Positions 26,165-33,472 of a DNA stretch of 64,000 nt are shown here, one piece after another. Positions within the stretch are counted from its first letter, which is position 1. Each line of letters starts with the position of its first letter. The stretch is from Eubacteriales bacterium (GTDB lineage Bacteria; Bacillota; Clostridia; Oscillospirales; Butyricicoccaceae). The DNA is taken from the NCBI GenBank assembly GCA_030540435.1, contig JAUNWG010000004.1:28230-92229 (forward strand), written 5' to 3'. Both the position numbers and the translations under genes were made by a program. Below the pieces are notes generated by a model that saw only the letters and a list, made by a program, of their open reading frames with translations, ran no database searches and was not told the origin of the DNA.

Positions 26165-27999
26165 GTGAAGGAACCAGAAGACCGCCGATGCGTCGCGGGC
26201 CAGGTGGACGTGGCATGACCGGCGAAAAGGCAAAGGACTTCAAAGGAACCATCGGCAAGCTGTTAAAGTATATCGGCAGGTATCGGTTTGGTGTATTTGC
26301 TGTGCTGATTTTCGCCATCGGCAGTACCATCTTTAATATTACCGGTCCGAAGATTTTAAGTCACGCGATCACCACACTGTATGAAGGCCTGATTGCCAAG
26401 GTGTCCGGCACGGGCGCGATCGATTTTACACGGATCGGGCAGATCCTGCTGTTTTTGCTGGGTGTATATGTCATCAGCGCTACCCTTTCGTTTGTACAGG
26501 GCTGGCTCATGACCGGCATTTCACAGAAGCTATGTTTCCGTATGCGCCGTGAGATCAGCGAGAAGATCAACCGTATGCCGCTGAAATATTTTGAAAGCCG
26601 CACGGTGGGTGAGGTGCTGTCGCGCATCACGAATGATGTCGATACGCTTGGGCAGAGCCTGAACCAGAGCATTACCCAGCTGATTACTTCTATTACAACA
26701 ATCATCGGCGTACTCATTATGATGCTGTCCATCAACCCGCTTATGACGCTGATCGCACTTGTTATCCTGCCGGTTTCGATGGCCTTTGTTTTGGGTGTTG
26801 TCAAAATCAGCCAGAAATATTTCCGTGCACAGCAGAAATATCTTGGCGAGATCAATGGACAGATCGAAGAAACGTTCTCCGGGCACAATGTTGTGCGTGT
26901 GTTCAATCAGGAGCAGGAGACGCTGCATGTATTTGACGAGACGAACGATCAATTGTATGAATCTGCATGGAGGTCACAGTTCCTGTCCGGCCTGATGCAG
27001 CCGATCATGAACTTTGTCGGCAATTTGGGTTATGTCGGTGTGGCAGTCGCAGGCTCAATGCTCGCTGTTGCCGGTGTGATCACCGTCGGTGATATCCAGG
27101 CATTTATTCAGTATGTGCGCAACTTTACCCAGCCGATCAACCAGCTGGCGCAGGTATCCAATATGCTTCAGTCAATGGCTGCGGCGGCAGAGCGCGTATT
27201 TGAATTTCTGGAGGAAGAAGAGGAAGACCAGACAGTTGAGAATCCGGTTTCTATTGAAAGTGTGTGCGGCGAGGTACAGTTTGACCATGTCCGGTTTGGC
27301 TATGACCCGGCAAAGCCGGTCGTTCATGATTTTACCTGCCATGTGGAACCGGGCCAGATGGTGGCGATCGTTGGCCCGACCGGCGCAGGCAAGACCACGA
27401 TGGTCAAACTGCTCATGCGGTTCTATGATGTAGACAGCGGCTCTATTCAGCTGGATGGACATGATGTCCGCAGCTTCAATCGATCAGAGCTGCGCGAGGG
27501 CTTTGGTATGGTATTACAGGACACCTGGCTGTTCAAGGGCACGATCATGGAAAACATCCGGTATGGACGGCTGGATGCCACAGATGAAGAAGTGATAGAA
27601 GCGGCGAAGGCAGCACATGCAGACAGCTTTATCCGCACGCTGCCGGGCGGTTACCAGATGGAGCTGAATGAAGAGATCAGCAATGTTTCACAGGGACAGA
27701 AGCAGCTGCTGACGATTGCACGTGCGATTTTGGCGGATAATCCGGTTTTGATTCTGGATGAGGCTACCTCATCCGTCGATACCCGCACGGAAACGCTCAT
27801 CCAGTCCGCAATGAACCGCCTGATGCAGGGCAGAACCAGCTTTGTCATTGCACACAGATTGTCTACGATTCGTGAGGCGGATGTGATCCTTGTCATGCGC
27901 GACGGCGACATCGTGGAACAGGGCACGCACCATGAGCTGCTGGCAAAGGGCGGCTTCTATGCGGAGCTGTACAACAGCCAGTTTGACGATGCATCGTAA
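26161..27999 (+). CDS. Heterodimeric ABC exporter, catalytic subunit
   Basis: 612 aa half-transporter with a Gly/Arg-rich N-terminal tail, six membrane helices (about residues 40-330) and a nucleotide-binding domain. It has Walker A GPTGAGKTTM, Walker B VLILDEATSSVD with the catalytic Glu, and switch IAHRLSTI. The signature is NVSQGQKQ rather than LSGGQ, complementary to the degenerate site of its partner. Transcribed with marR and the 718 aa partner; a strong terminator follows. Confidence 0.92.
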   Translation: MSEGTRRPPMRRGPGGRGMTGEKAKDFKGTIGKLLKYIGRYRFGVFAVLIFAIGSTIFNITGPKILSHAITTLYEGLIAKVSGTGAIDFTRIGQILLFLLGVYVISATLSFVQGWLMTGISQKLCFRMRREISEKINRMPLKYFESRTVGEVLSRITNDVDTLGQSLNQSITQLITSITTIIGVLIMMLSINPLMTLIALVILPVSMAFVLGVVKISQKYFRAQQKYLGEINGQIEETFSGHNVVRVFNQEQETLHVFDETNDQLYESAWRSQFLSGLMQPIMNFVGNLGYVGVAVAGSMLAVAGVITVGDIQAFIQYVRNFTQPINQLAQVSNMLQSMAAAAERVFEFLEEEEEDQTVENPVSIESVCGEVQFDHVRFGYDPAKPVVHDFTCHVEPGQMVAIVGPTGAGKTTMVKLLMRFYDVDSGSIQLDGHDVRSFNRSELREGFGMVLQDTWLFKGTIMENIRYGRLDATDEEVIEAAKAAHADSFIRTLPGGYQMELNEEISNVSQGQKQLLTIARAILADNPVLILDEATSSVDTRTETLIQSAMNRLMQGRTSFVIAHRLSTIREADVILVMRDGDIVEQGTHHELLAKGGFYAELYNSQFDDAS

Positions 28000-28018
28000 C
28001 TGTTTTATAAACAAAACG

Positions 28019-28048
28019 ACCCCGCAGGACGAGTGCCTGCGGGGTTTT
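28019..28048 (+). terminator. Terminator of the marR-ABC exporter operon
   Basis: ACCCCGCAGG and CCTGCGGGGT form a 10-bp stem followed by TTTT. Confidence 0.88.
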
Positions 28049-28056
28049 GGCGATTG

Positions 28057-28085
28057 TTGACTTTTGTTGTACAATCTGATATCTT
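28057..28085 (+). promoter_or_regulatory. Promoter of type I toxin mRNA, locus 2
   Basis: TTGACT at 28057-28062 and TATCTT at 28080-28085, spacer 17. The predicted 5' end (28093 onward) is identical to locus 1 for 25 nt, GGGCATACC through AGGCGGT. Confidence 0.75.
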
Positions 28086-28195
28086 AGTTTATGGGCATAC
28101 CATTCGCGGTAGGCGGTGTCTGCATCCTTCGTGATTTTTTCAGGGGGATCAGTAATATTTCTTTGCTCATCCTCCGGAAAGGAGGGTGATACAAT

Positions 28196-28303
28196 ATGTA
28201 CGTTACATATTCTGAATTGTTTCAGCTGCTTACGCTGCTGGTTGACATCAGTGTATTAACAGTTACGATTGTTGTTTTGATTTTTCAGAACAAAAAGAAA
28301 TAA
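28196..28303 (+). CDS. Holin-like type I toxin peptide, locus 2
   Basis: 35 aa hydrophobic peptide homologous to the one at 7880. It shares MYVTYSELFQLL and the tail QNKKK, with a diverged membrane helix (residues 11-30). The ribosome site GGAGGGTG (28181-28188) is again paired with CATCCTCC (28168-28175); only the loop differs in length between loci. That conservation of hairpin, ends and length against a diverged core supports a real gene. Flanked by a toxin promoter on the left and a consensus antisense promoter on the right. Confidence 0.82.
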   Translation: MYVTYSELFQLLTLLVDISVLTVTIVVLIFQNKKK

Positions 28304-28386
28304 CCGCCTGAGCTGACAATTTCCGGCGGTTAATTCTATAACTTTCGAGAAGAATGCAGCACCGCCTACTGGTGTGCCCTCTTTAT
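28294..28386 (-). ncRNA. Predicted antitoxin RNA, locus 2
   Basis: A minus-strand RNA from about 28386 to the shared terminator (28301-28332). The 5' part reads GGGCACACCAGTAGGCGGTG, resembling the toxin mRNA 5' end but diverged from the locus 1 antitoxin. This would allow each antitoxin to recognise its own toxin mRNA. Ends are predicted, not mapped. Confidence 0.7.
28301..28332. terminator. Shared bidirectional terminator, toxin locus 2
   Basis: TAACCGCC and GGCGGTTA are perfect inverted repeats. The left arm holds the toxin stop codon, as in locus 1. Reading leftward the exit is TTTCTTTTTG. Confidence 0.8.
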
Positions 28387-28392
28387 GTTTTC

Positions 28393-28421
28393 ATTATAGC
28401 ACGGCATCCAATTGGTGTCAA
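28393..28421 (-). promoter_or_regulatory. Consensus promoter of antitoxin RNA, locus 2
   Basis: On the minus strand TTGACA (28421-28416), 17 bp, TATAAT (28398-28393): a perfect sigma-A consensus promoter with no gene downstream except the antisense RNA. Confidence 0.85.
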
Positions 28422-28475
28422 TTGGTGTTATTGGGTGTTACGTCGTTTTGGTGCCGCTAGATTTGCAATTGTCGT

Positions 28476-28634
28476 CCTTAGGCTCCTTTTGAAAGGAGCT
28501 GGCACGGCGTTAGCCGTGACTGAGGATTGTAGCACGCTGGGCAGTACTAAATAAGCCAAATCTAGGACAGTTAGCTGGAAACAATCCTCCGTCTTCGCCT
28601 TCGGCGAATCCACCTCCTTTCAAAAGGAGGCTTT
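28476..28634. repeat. MITE-like palindromic repeat, copy B1
   Basis: Begins TTAGGCTCCTTTTGAAAGGAG, contains the hairpins ACGGCGTTAGCCGT and TTCGCCTTCGGCGAA, and ends CCTTTCAAAAGGAGGCTT, so the termini are inverted repeats. It has the same plan as the copy at 5285 but a diverged sequence: stems of CCTTTT/AAAAGG replace the CCCTC/GAGGG stems. It holds no credible gene. Confidence 0.7.
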
Positions 28635-28660
28635 GGTGCGCCATATTTACAGTTATTGCC

Positions 28661-28856
28661 ATTAGGCTCCCTCGGATGAGGGAGCTGTCGCGAAAGGCGA
28701 CTGAGGGAGTGAAATGTGAAGTATAATATCGAGGTTTATCTTGGTGAGAGTTACTTACCTATTCACTCCCTCCGTCATTTGCTAACGCAATGCCATCCCG
28801 CTCCTGCTCCGCAGGGTGTGCCACCGGCACACCGCGGCCCTCATCCGAGGGAGGCG
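28661..28856. repeat. MITE-like palindromic repeat, copy B2
   Basis: Close relative of copy A: TTAGGCTCCCTC start, GAGGGAGG end, hairpin GTCGCGAAAGGCGAC. It has an extra GC-rich insertion (GTGCCACCGGCAC hairpin, about 28818-28832). Similarity to copy A continues past its right end through the following terminator, so repeat plus terminator were duplicated together beside the XRE module. Confidence 0.75.
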
Positions 28857-28888
28857 TGGATAACTGCCAATTACCTATATGAATTTGA

Positions 28889-28916
28889 AAAGCCACCCCG
28901 CGGTTGGGATGGCTTT
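28889..28916. terminator. Terminator downstream of the XRE gene (copy 2)
   Basis: AAAGCCACCCC and GGGATGGCTTT pair (one mismatch), in the same position and nearly the same sequence as 5474-5501. Confidence 0.7.
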
Positions 28917-28920
28917 ATAG

Positions 28921-29160
28921 TTATGGTTCAAGATTTTGTTCTTCAAATAGTGGTGAATCGAAGAAATCTTTGATATTGATATCAAGTCCTTGGCAGATTT
29001 CATGAAGAATGCGCAGTTTGACAGAATCATAGGAACAGTTTATTACATTTCCGATGGTGGACTTCGGAACGCCGCTCTTTAAATACAGTTGATATTGTGT
29101 CATATCCCTGTCTTTGAGCAGTTCAGTCAGTCGTTTACTCACTGCTGTATTCAGTTTCAT
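28921..29160 (-). CDS. XRE-family HTH repressor (module copy 2)
   Basis: 79 aa single-domain regulator. The HTH is VSKRLTELLKDRDMTQYQLYLKSGVPKSTIGNV, followed by LHEICQGLDINIKDFFDSPLFEE. It is not the same protein as the 123 aa regulator in module copy 1; it is closer to the regulator at 35648, which also ends in FFDDPLFE. Divergent from the unknown gene at 29314 across a 150-nt control region. GGTGGTGATGAC precedes its ATG, and a TATAAT lies at 29176-29181 on its strand. Confidence 0.88.
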   Translation of the reverse strand: MKLNTAVSKRLTELLKDRDMTQYQLYLKSGVPKSTIGNVINCSYDSVKLRILHEICQGLDINIKDFFDSPLFEEQNLEP

Positions 29161-29209
29161 GTCATCACCACCGATATAATTATATGTTGGTAGTGATATA
29201 AAATAGTCT

Positions 29210-29258
29210 CTGTAGCTGTACTAAAAAGAGAATATATGATATACTAGTACAGCTACAG
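29210..29258 (+). promoter_or_regulatory. Promoter/operator of the 29314 gene
   Basis: CTGTAGCTGTACT (29210-29222) and AGTACAGCTACAG (29246-29258) are a perfect 13-bp inverted repeat enclosing an extended -10, TGATATACT (29237-29245). The operator sequence is unrelated to the one in module copy 1. A second palindromic zone (TCACCACC ... GGTAGTGA, 29164-29196) covers the start of the XRE gene. Confidence 0.65.
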
Positions 29259-29313
29259 GTAGTAATGGCGAAGTCAACGCGAAATAAATGAAAATACAGG
29301 AGCAAAAAGAACC

Positions 29314-29808
29314 ATGCGAATAGAAAAATTCTACTACTCCGAGAGCATAGCCGCATGTGAAGCGCGGAAAAAGGAACTGTGGGAGCAGTTACGCGGCGAA
29401 ATGGATATGCTGCAAGGTCTGTCGGAGGAAGAGGCAAAGGCGCGGGAGGAAAAAGCGATAAATGATATGGTCCGCAAAATGCTGCCGCCGGAGGAGCAAT
29501 ATGTCACGTTTGATCCCAGAAAGTATGACCTATTTGTCGTGCTGGCGAAGTTCAGCGTGGAAATCGCACAGGAAATGACCGCGAATCTGCTGGTTTATAC
29601 GGAGGATGGGAGCGGATGGATCGTTTTGGTCGGTACGTCGCTGTACTGCGAAAATACGAAAAAAGACCGGCTTGTCAAGCTGCTGCTCGCCGCGGATGGA
29701 ATGCATCTCTCACCATCAGTGGATACGGGAAAGGGCGGCCCGACGGATGTCAACGATGCGGTGCAGCTGGCATTCTGGTTTGATTTCTATACAACAGCGA
29801 CAGAATAA
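29314..29808 (+). CDS. Unknown protein of the XRE-linked module, copy 2
   Basis: 164 aa paralogue of the protein at 6033; function not recognised. Shared blocks include MRIEKFYYSESIAACEARKK, DPRKYDLF, MTANLLVYTED and SVDTGKG(S/G)PTDV. The first 63 nt are 62/63 identical to the first copy, while the middle has diverged. No signal, membrane helix or known catalytic motif is visible. It is followed by a hairpin with a T-run (AAGCCG ... CGGCTTTT, 29919-29951). Confidence 0.8.
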   Translation: MRIEKFYYSESIAACEARKKELWEQLRGEMDMLQGLSEEEAKAREEKAINDMVRKMLPPEEQYVTFDPRKYDLFVVLAKFSVEIAQEMTANLLVYTEDGSGWIVLVGTSLYCENTKKDRLVKLLLAADGMHLSPSVDTGKGGPTDVNDAVQLAFWFDFYTTATE

Positions 29809-29966
29809 CTCATAGCTATTTGAGGTGGAAATTTCGTGTCGCCACGCGCCACATGCTTGATGCAATGGGCAAAAGAAATGCAGGGGAATGGCACGCCTGC
29901 CAAATAGCCAGTGTTTACGGAAGCCGTCGTGTGAAAGCAAGGCGGCTTTTCCTATGTGCAAAACAA

Positions 29967-29992
29967 AACCCGCAGGCCGGTGGTCTGCGGGT
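29967..29992. terminator. Bidirectional terminator after the nitroreductase gene
   Basis: AACCCGCAGGCC and GGTCTGCGGGTT pair. The minus-strand exit is TTTTGTTTTG. It serves the minus-strand nitroreductase gene. Confidence 0.8.
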
Positions 29993-30010
29993 TATTTGCG
30001 TGATATGTAA

Positions 30011-30547
30011 TTATTCCGCGTAGGTCAGCAGGTCACTTACACCCTTGCGGCGTGGTGCGTCCGGCTGCTCATCCGGGTAGCCGACAGCGATCAGGGCGAC
30101 AAGCTCCTGATTTTCCGGTACGTTTAAGTATTTTTCCAGTGCCGGACGGTCGAAAATACCCATGATGACGGTACCCAGTCCGTGGTCATGTGCAGACAGG
30201 CAGAAAGTCTGCGCTGCAATGCCGCAGTCGTACATCTGCCAGCCGTCGCCGCGGTCTGTGGTGAACGAGCCGTCACGCTCATAGCCGCTGCGCTTTTTGA
30301 TACAGGTCTGTGCGATCAGCAGCGGAGCAGTGGACAGGGTACGTGCGTTAAACGGTGCATAGTCCTTTGCCAGCGCGTCGATTGCCTCGCGGCCTTCGAT
30401 GGCGATATAGCGCGAGATCTGTGTATTTTTCCACGACGGCGCATATGCAGCTGCTGCAATGACCTCTTCCAGCACATCATGCGGCACCGGCTGTTCGGTA
30501 AACTTACGGATGCTGCGGCGGGTCAGGATGCATTCATTTAAATTCAT
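30011..30547 (-). CDS. Nitroreductase family protein
   Basis: 178 aa FMN-dependent oxidoreductase. RRSIRKF near residue 10 is the conserved phosphate-binding arginine stretch, and APSWKNTQISRY is the classic (A)PSxxNxQ motif. GLGTVIMGIF precedes the last helix, and ALIAVGYPDEQPDAPRRK is the typical C-terminal flavin segment. It reduces nitroaromatics, quinones or flavins; substrate unknown. ATG 30547 is preceded by GGAGG. It is downstream of a same-strand AraC regulator (93 nt gap), which may control it. Confidence 0.9.
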   Translation of the reverse strand: MNLNECILTRRSIRKFTEQPVPHDVLEEVIAAAAYAPSWKNTQISRYIAIEGREAIDALAKDYAPFNARTLSTAPLLIAQTCIKKRSGYERDGSFTTDRGDGWQMYDCGIAAQTFCLSAHDHGLGTVIMGIFDRPALEKYLNVPENQELVALIAVGYPDEQPDAPRRKGVSDLLTYAE

Positions 30548-30640
30548 AGTGGTTCCCTCCAATTTTATTTCTTTCAGTGTACAACGGAACGGAAAAAAAG
30601 ACAAGCTGTTTGCTATATATTTACAGAAAATTTGTTGCAA

Positions 30641-31540
30641 CTAATTTTTGCGCTTCTTTGGCAAACTGTCCTTGTCCGTCTCTGGCGGCAGGAAGATTTT
30701 GCGGTATTTGCCGGGGGTCATGCCGATATATTTCGCAAACATGGTATTAAAATGGCTGGAATTATCATAGCCGACCATCCCCGCGATCTGTGTGATGGAA
30801 TAGTTGGTGCCGGCGAGCAGCGCCTGTGCCTGCCCGATGCGCAGGCGGATCGCATACTGCATTGGGGAATAACCAGTACTTTCCTTGAACACATGGGAGA
30901 TATAATAGGGATTGCTATGCAGCGCTTTGCCGATGTCCTGTAGGGAAAAATCCTCTTGATAATGGGTGTCGATGTATTTCCGGATGCGCTCGGTCAGCAT
31001 TTCGCTTTTGACAGGCGGTGCACTGGGGGATGCCTTTTGCTGATACAGGCGAACCAGCATGGACAGGACGCCACAGGCGAGAAGCTGGCTGGCTTCGGCA
31101 TATTGATCGATATCCTGATTTAACAGGTCATGGATCGTAATCAACAGGCTGCGGACTTCCTCAAAGGAATCGCCAAGCGAGAGGATTGGATTGGCGTCTG
31201 CAGGGATCAGCATATTATCCGGCAGGCCCTCGATTTTTACGCCGGACATGGCAAAACCGACGGTTGTTGTGCTGGCGGCTTGCAGGGCATCCTCATCGTG
31301 CAGGACACCGGCATTGATCACCATGATATCGCCGTTGGATACCGTATATTTATGTTCGGCAAGTGTAAAGCTGGTCGTACCGCTTGTGATCAGATTGACC
31401 TCCAGCATATCAGCATGGCTATGCAGGATACGGGGCGGAGAAAAGGATTCACCGATCTTCTTTTTCCATGTATAGCAGAGCGCGGGCAGATTGCCGCGGA
31501 AGCAATGGGAATACTGCTTCGGGATGAAATTTTGATACAT
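30641..31540 (-). CDS. AraC-family transcriptional regulator
   Basis: 299 aa regulator. The N-terminal cupin-type ligand domain has HSHADMLEVNLITSGTTSFTLAEHKYTVSNGDIMVINAG. Two helix-turn-helix motifs form the C-terminal AraC domain, from about residue 195 (LQDIGKALHSNPYYISHVFKESTGYSPMQY) to SITQIAGMVGYDNSSHFNTMFAKYIGMTPGKYRK. AAGGAGTGAT precedes the ATG. The effector is unknown; many relatives sense carbohydrates or host-derived signals. Confidence 0.92.
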   Translation of the reverse strand: MYQNFIPKQYSHCFRGNLPALCYTWKKKIGESFSPPRILHSHADMLEVNLITSGTTSFTLAEHKYTVSNGDIMVINAGVLHDEDALQAASTTTVGFAMSGVKIEGLPDNMLIPADANPILSLGDSFEEVRSLLITIHDLLNQDIDQYAEASQLLACGVLSMLVRLYQQKASPSAPPVKSEMLTERIRKYIDTHYQEDFSLQDIGKALHSNPYYISHVFKESTGYSPMQYAIRLRIGQAQALLAGTNYSITQIAGMVGYDNSSHFNTMFAKYIGMTPGKYRKIFLPPETDKDSLPKKRKN

Positions 31541-31659
31541 AGAATCACTCCTTGCTGCTCCATGCCGGGGGGTAGGGATATGTTACTATTTAGTATATCA
31601 TGGATCACGATGAATAAGCGAGAAAAACATACTTTCTATGTGGCATAATTTCTTTTGAT

Positions 31660-31688
31660 TTGTCACGACGTGCAAAATGTGGTATGCT
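31660..31688 (+). promoter_or_regulatory. Promoter of the folate operon
   Basis: TTGTCA at 31660-31665 and TATGCT at 31683-31688, spacer 17, with the extended -10 TGG immediately before TATGCT. The start codon is 36 nt downstream. Confidence 0.65.
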
Positions 31689-31723
31689 ATTGCTACACGA
31701 GACGAACGACGGGAGATGAAATC

Positions 31724-33472
31724 ATGCTTGCATTGATTGCTGCTTATGCAGAAAACCATGTCATTGGACAAAATGGGCGCATTCCGTGGGATATTCCGGA
31801 AGAAAAGCACCGGTTCCGTGACCTGACGATGGGGCATGTTATCATCATGGGACGGCGTACCTATGAGGAGATCGGGCGACCTTTGCCCGGACGGGAAACG
31901 ATTGTGGTTTCACGTACAAAATGCTTTGATGCGCCGCACTGCACGACGGTTTCCAGCTTTGCAGCGGCACTACAGGCGGCCGGGGAACGCGATGCATTTA
32001 TCTGTGGCGGCGCACAGCTGTACCGGGAAGCACTTCCCTTGGCGGATGTTCTGTATCTCACGGAGATCCATCGGGAATTTGCGGGGGATGTACAGTTTCC
32101 GACGTTTGATGCTGCGGCATTTGAGCGGATTGAATGGACCGATATTCCGGGAGAAATCCCATATACGTTTGTCACATATCGCCGCCGCGTGATGGATTAT
32201 ACACAGGCGCGGGACTATATTGCGGCGCTGACAGCAGAAAAGGGGATTGTCCCCGGCTTGGGACCGGTCCGGGAGCTGCTGGCGCGGCTCGGCAATCCGC
32301 AGGATGCCTGCCCGGTTGTTCATATCGCGGGAACCAATGGAAAAGGCTCCACGCTTGCGATGACAGCGTCGATGCTACAGGCAGCGGGGTATCGGGTGGG
32401 GACGTATTCCTCCCCGGCGGTATTTTCGCCGCGGGAATGCTGGCAGGTAAATGGCGAAATGATTACAGAGGAAGCATATGCCAGCTGGATGACAAAGCTG
32501 TGTGCGGTACGCGATGCAATGCACGCTGAAGGACTTGCCGTGCCGACGGCCTTTGAGATGGAGACTGCGCTTGCATTTTGCTGGCTGGCACAGCAGCAAT
32601 GTGATATTGCTGTGATCGAGTGCGGCATGGGCGGGCGCGGCGACGCGACCAATGTGACGACGGCGACCGCCGTCAGCGTATTGGTATCGATTGGCATGGA
32701 TCATATGAAATTCCTCGGCAGCACGATAGAGGAGATCGCGCAGGCGAAGGGCGGCATTATCAAGCCGGGGATACCCGTTGTACTGCAAGGACAGGATGCG
32801 GCGATCGAGCGCAAAATACGCGAGCTGTGTGCGCAGCAGGGCAGCCCGTTGACCATTATCCGACCAGAAGAGCTTTCCGTTACGCAGGCGAATGCAAAGG
32901 GCGTTACGTTTGACTATCAGAAATTGCAGCAGGTGGAAGCCGCGTTGCCCGGTCTGGTGCAGGCGCGCAATGCCGTCACAGCGATTGCAGCGGTACAGCA
33001 GTTGAAAGATTTTGATCTATCAGAACAGGCGATTCGGGAAGGACTGCGGCATGTCCGCTGGAAAGGCAGATTGGAACAGCTGTGCGACCGGCCGGTAATT
33101 TTGATGGATGGCGCGCACAATCCCAACGCAGCGGCACGGTTGCGGGAGGAAATGCTGTACCGCTTCCCGGATAAAAAGCTGATTGAAATTGTCGGCGTAT
33201 TGGCGGACAAAGACTTTACAGAGGTCGGACGGCTGATGGCACCGTTGGCGCAGCGTATTTTTACGATCACGCCGGACAGCCCGCGTGCATTGGCGGCGGA
33301 ACAGCTGGCAGATTGCCTGCGGCAGTTTTGCGATGACGTCACGCCGGTGGACAGTACAGCACAGGCGCTTGATCTGGCATTGGATGCCGCAGGGGAAACA
33401 GGGGTCATTTTGGCGTTTGGCTCACTTTCGTGGCTGCATACGCTGCGGGATGCGGTGGAGGAACGGATATGA
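31724..33472 (+). CDS. Fused dihydrofolate reductase and folylpolyglutamate/dihydrofolate synthase
   Basis: 582 aa single frame joining two folate enzymes. Residues 1-155 are DHFR: LIAAYAENHVIGQNGRIPWDIPEEKHRF, then GHVIIMGRRTYEEIG and GGAQLYREAL. Residues 157-582 are FolC: HIAGTNGKGST (P-loop), ECGMGGRGDATN, SIGMDHMKFLG and LMDGAHNPNAA. DHFR makes tetrahydrofolate; FolC adds glutamate to dihydropteroate or folates. The join is direct (TYRRRVMDYTQ) with no linker. The sequence TGATG at 32190-32194 looks like a former stop/start overlap now read in a different frame. No ribosome site precedes the internal ATG (32192). Start chosen by GGGAGATGAAATC. Confidence 0.9.
   Translation: MLALIAAYAENHVIGQNGRIPWDIPEEKHRFRDLTMGHVIIMGRRTYEEIGRPLPGRETIVVSRTKCFDAPHCTTVSSFAAALQAAGERDAFICGGAQLYREALPLADVLYLTEIHREFAGDVQFPTFDAAAFERIEWTDIPGEIPYTFVTYRRRVMDYTQARDYIAALTAEKGIVPGLGPVRELLARLGNPQDACPVVHIAGTNGKGSTLAMTASMLQAAGYRVGTYSSPAVFSPRECWQVNGEMITEEAYASWMTKLCAVRDAMHAEGLAVPTAFEMETALAFCWLAQQQCDIAVIECGMGGRGDATNVTTATAVSVLVSIGMDHMKFLGSTIEEIAQAKGGIIKPGIPVVLQGQDAAIERKIRELCAQQGSPLTIIRPEELSVTQANAKGVTFDYQKLQQVEAALPGLVQARNAVTAIAAVQQLKDFDLSEQAIREGLRHVRWKGRLEQLCDRPVILMDGAHNPNAAARLREEMLYRFPDKKLIEIVGVLADKDFTEVGRLMAPLAQRIFTITPDSPRALAAEQLADCLRQFCDDVTPVDSTAQALDLALDAAGETGVILAFGSLSWLHTLRDAVEERI

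Noticed and set aside
28716..28973. Plus-strand ORF inside the repeat (and a similar one at 5130-5519)
   Set aside because: Both are readings through the MITE-like repeat; the shared peptide (HSLRHLL ... HPREAWITANYLY) reflects the repeated DNA, not a protein family.
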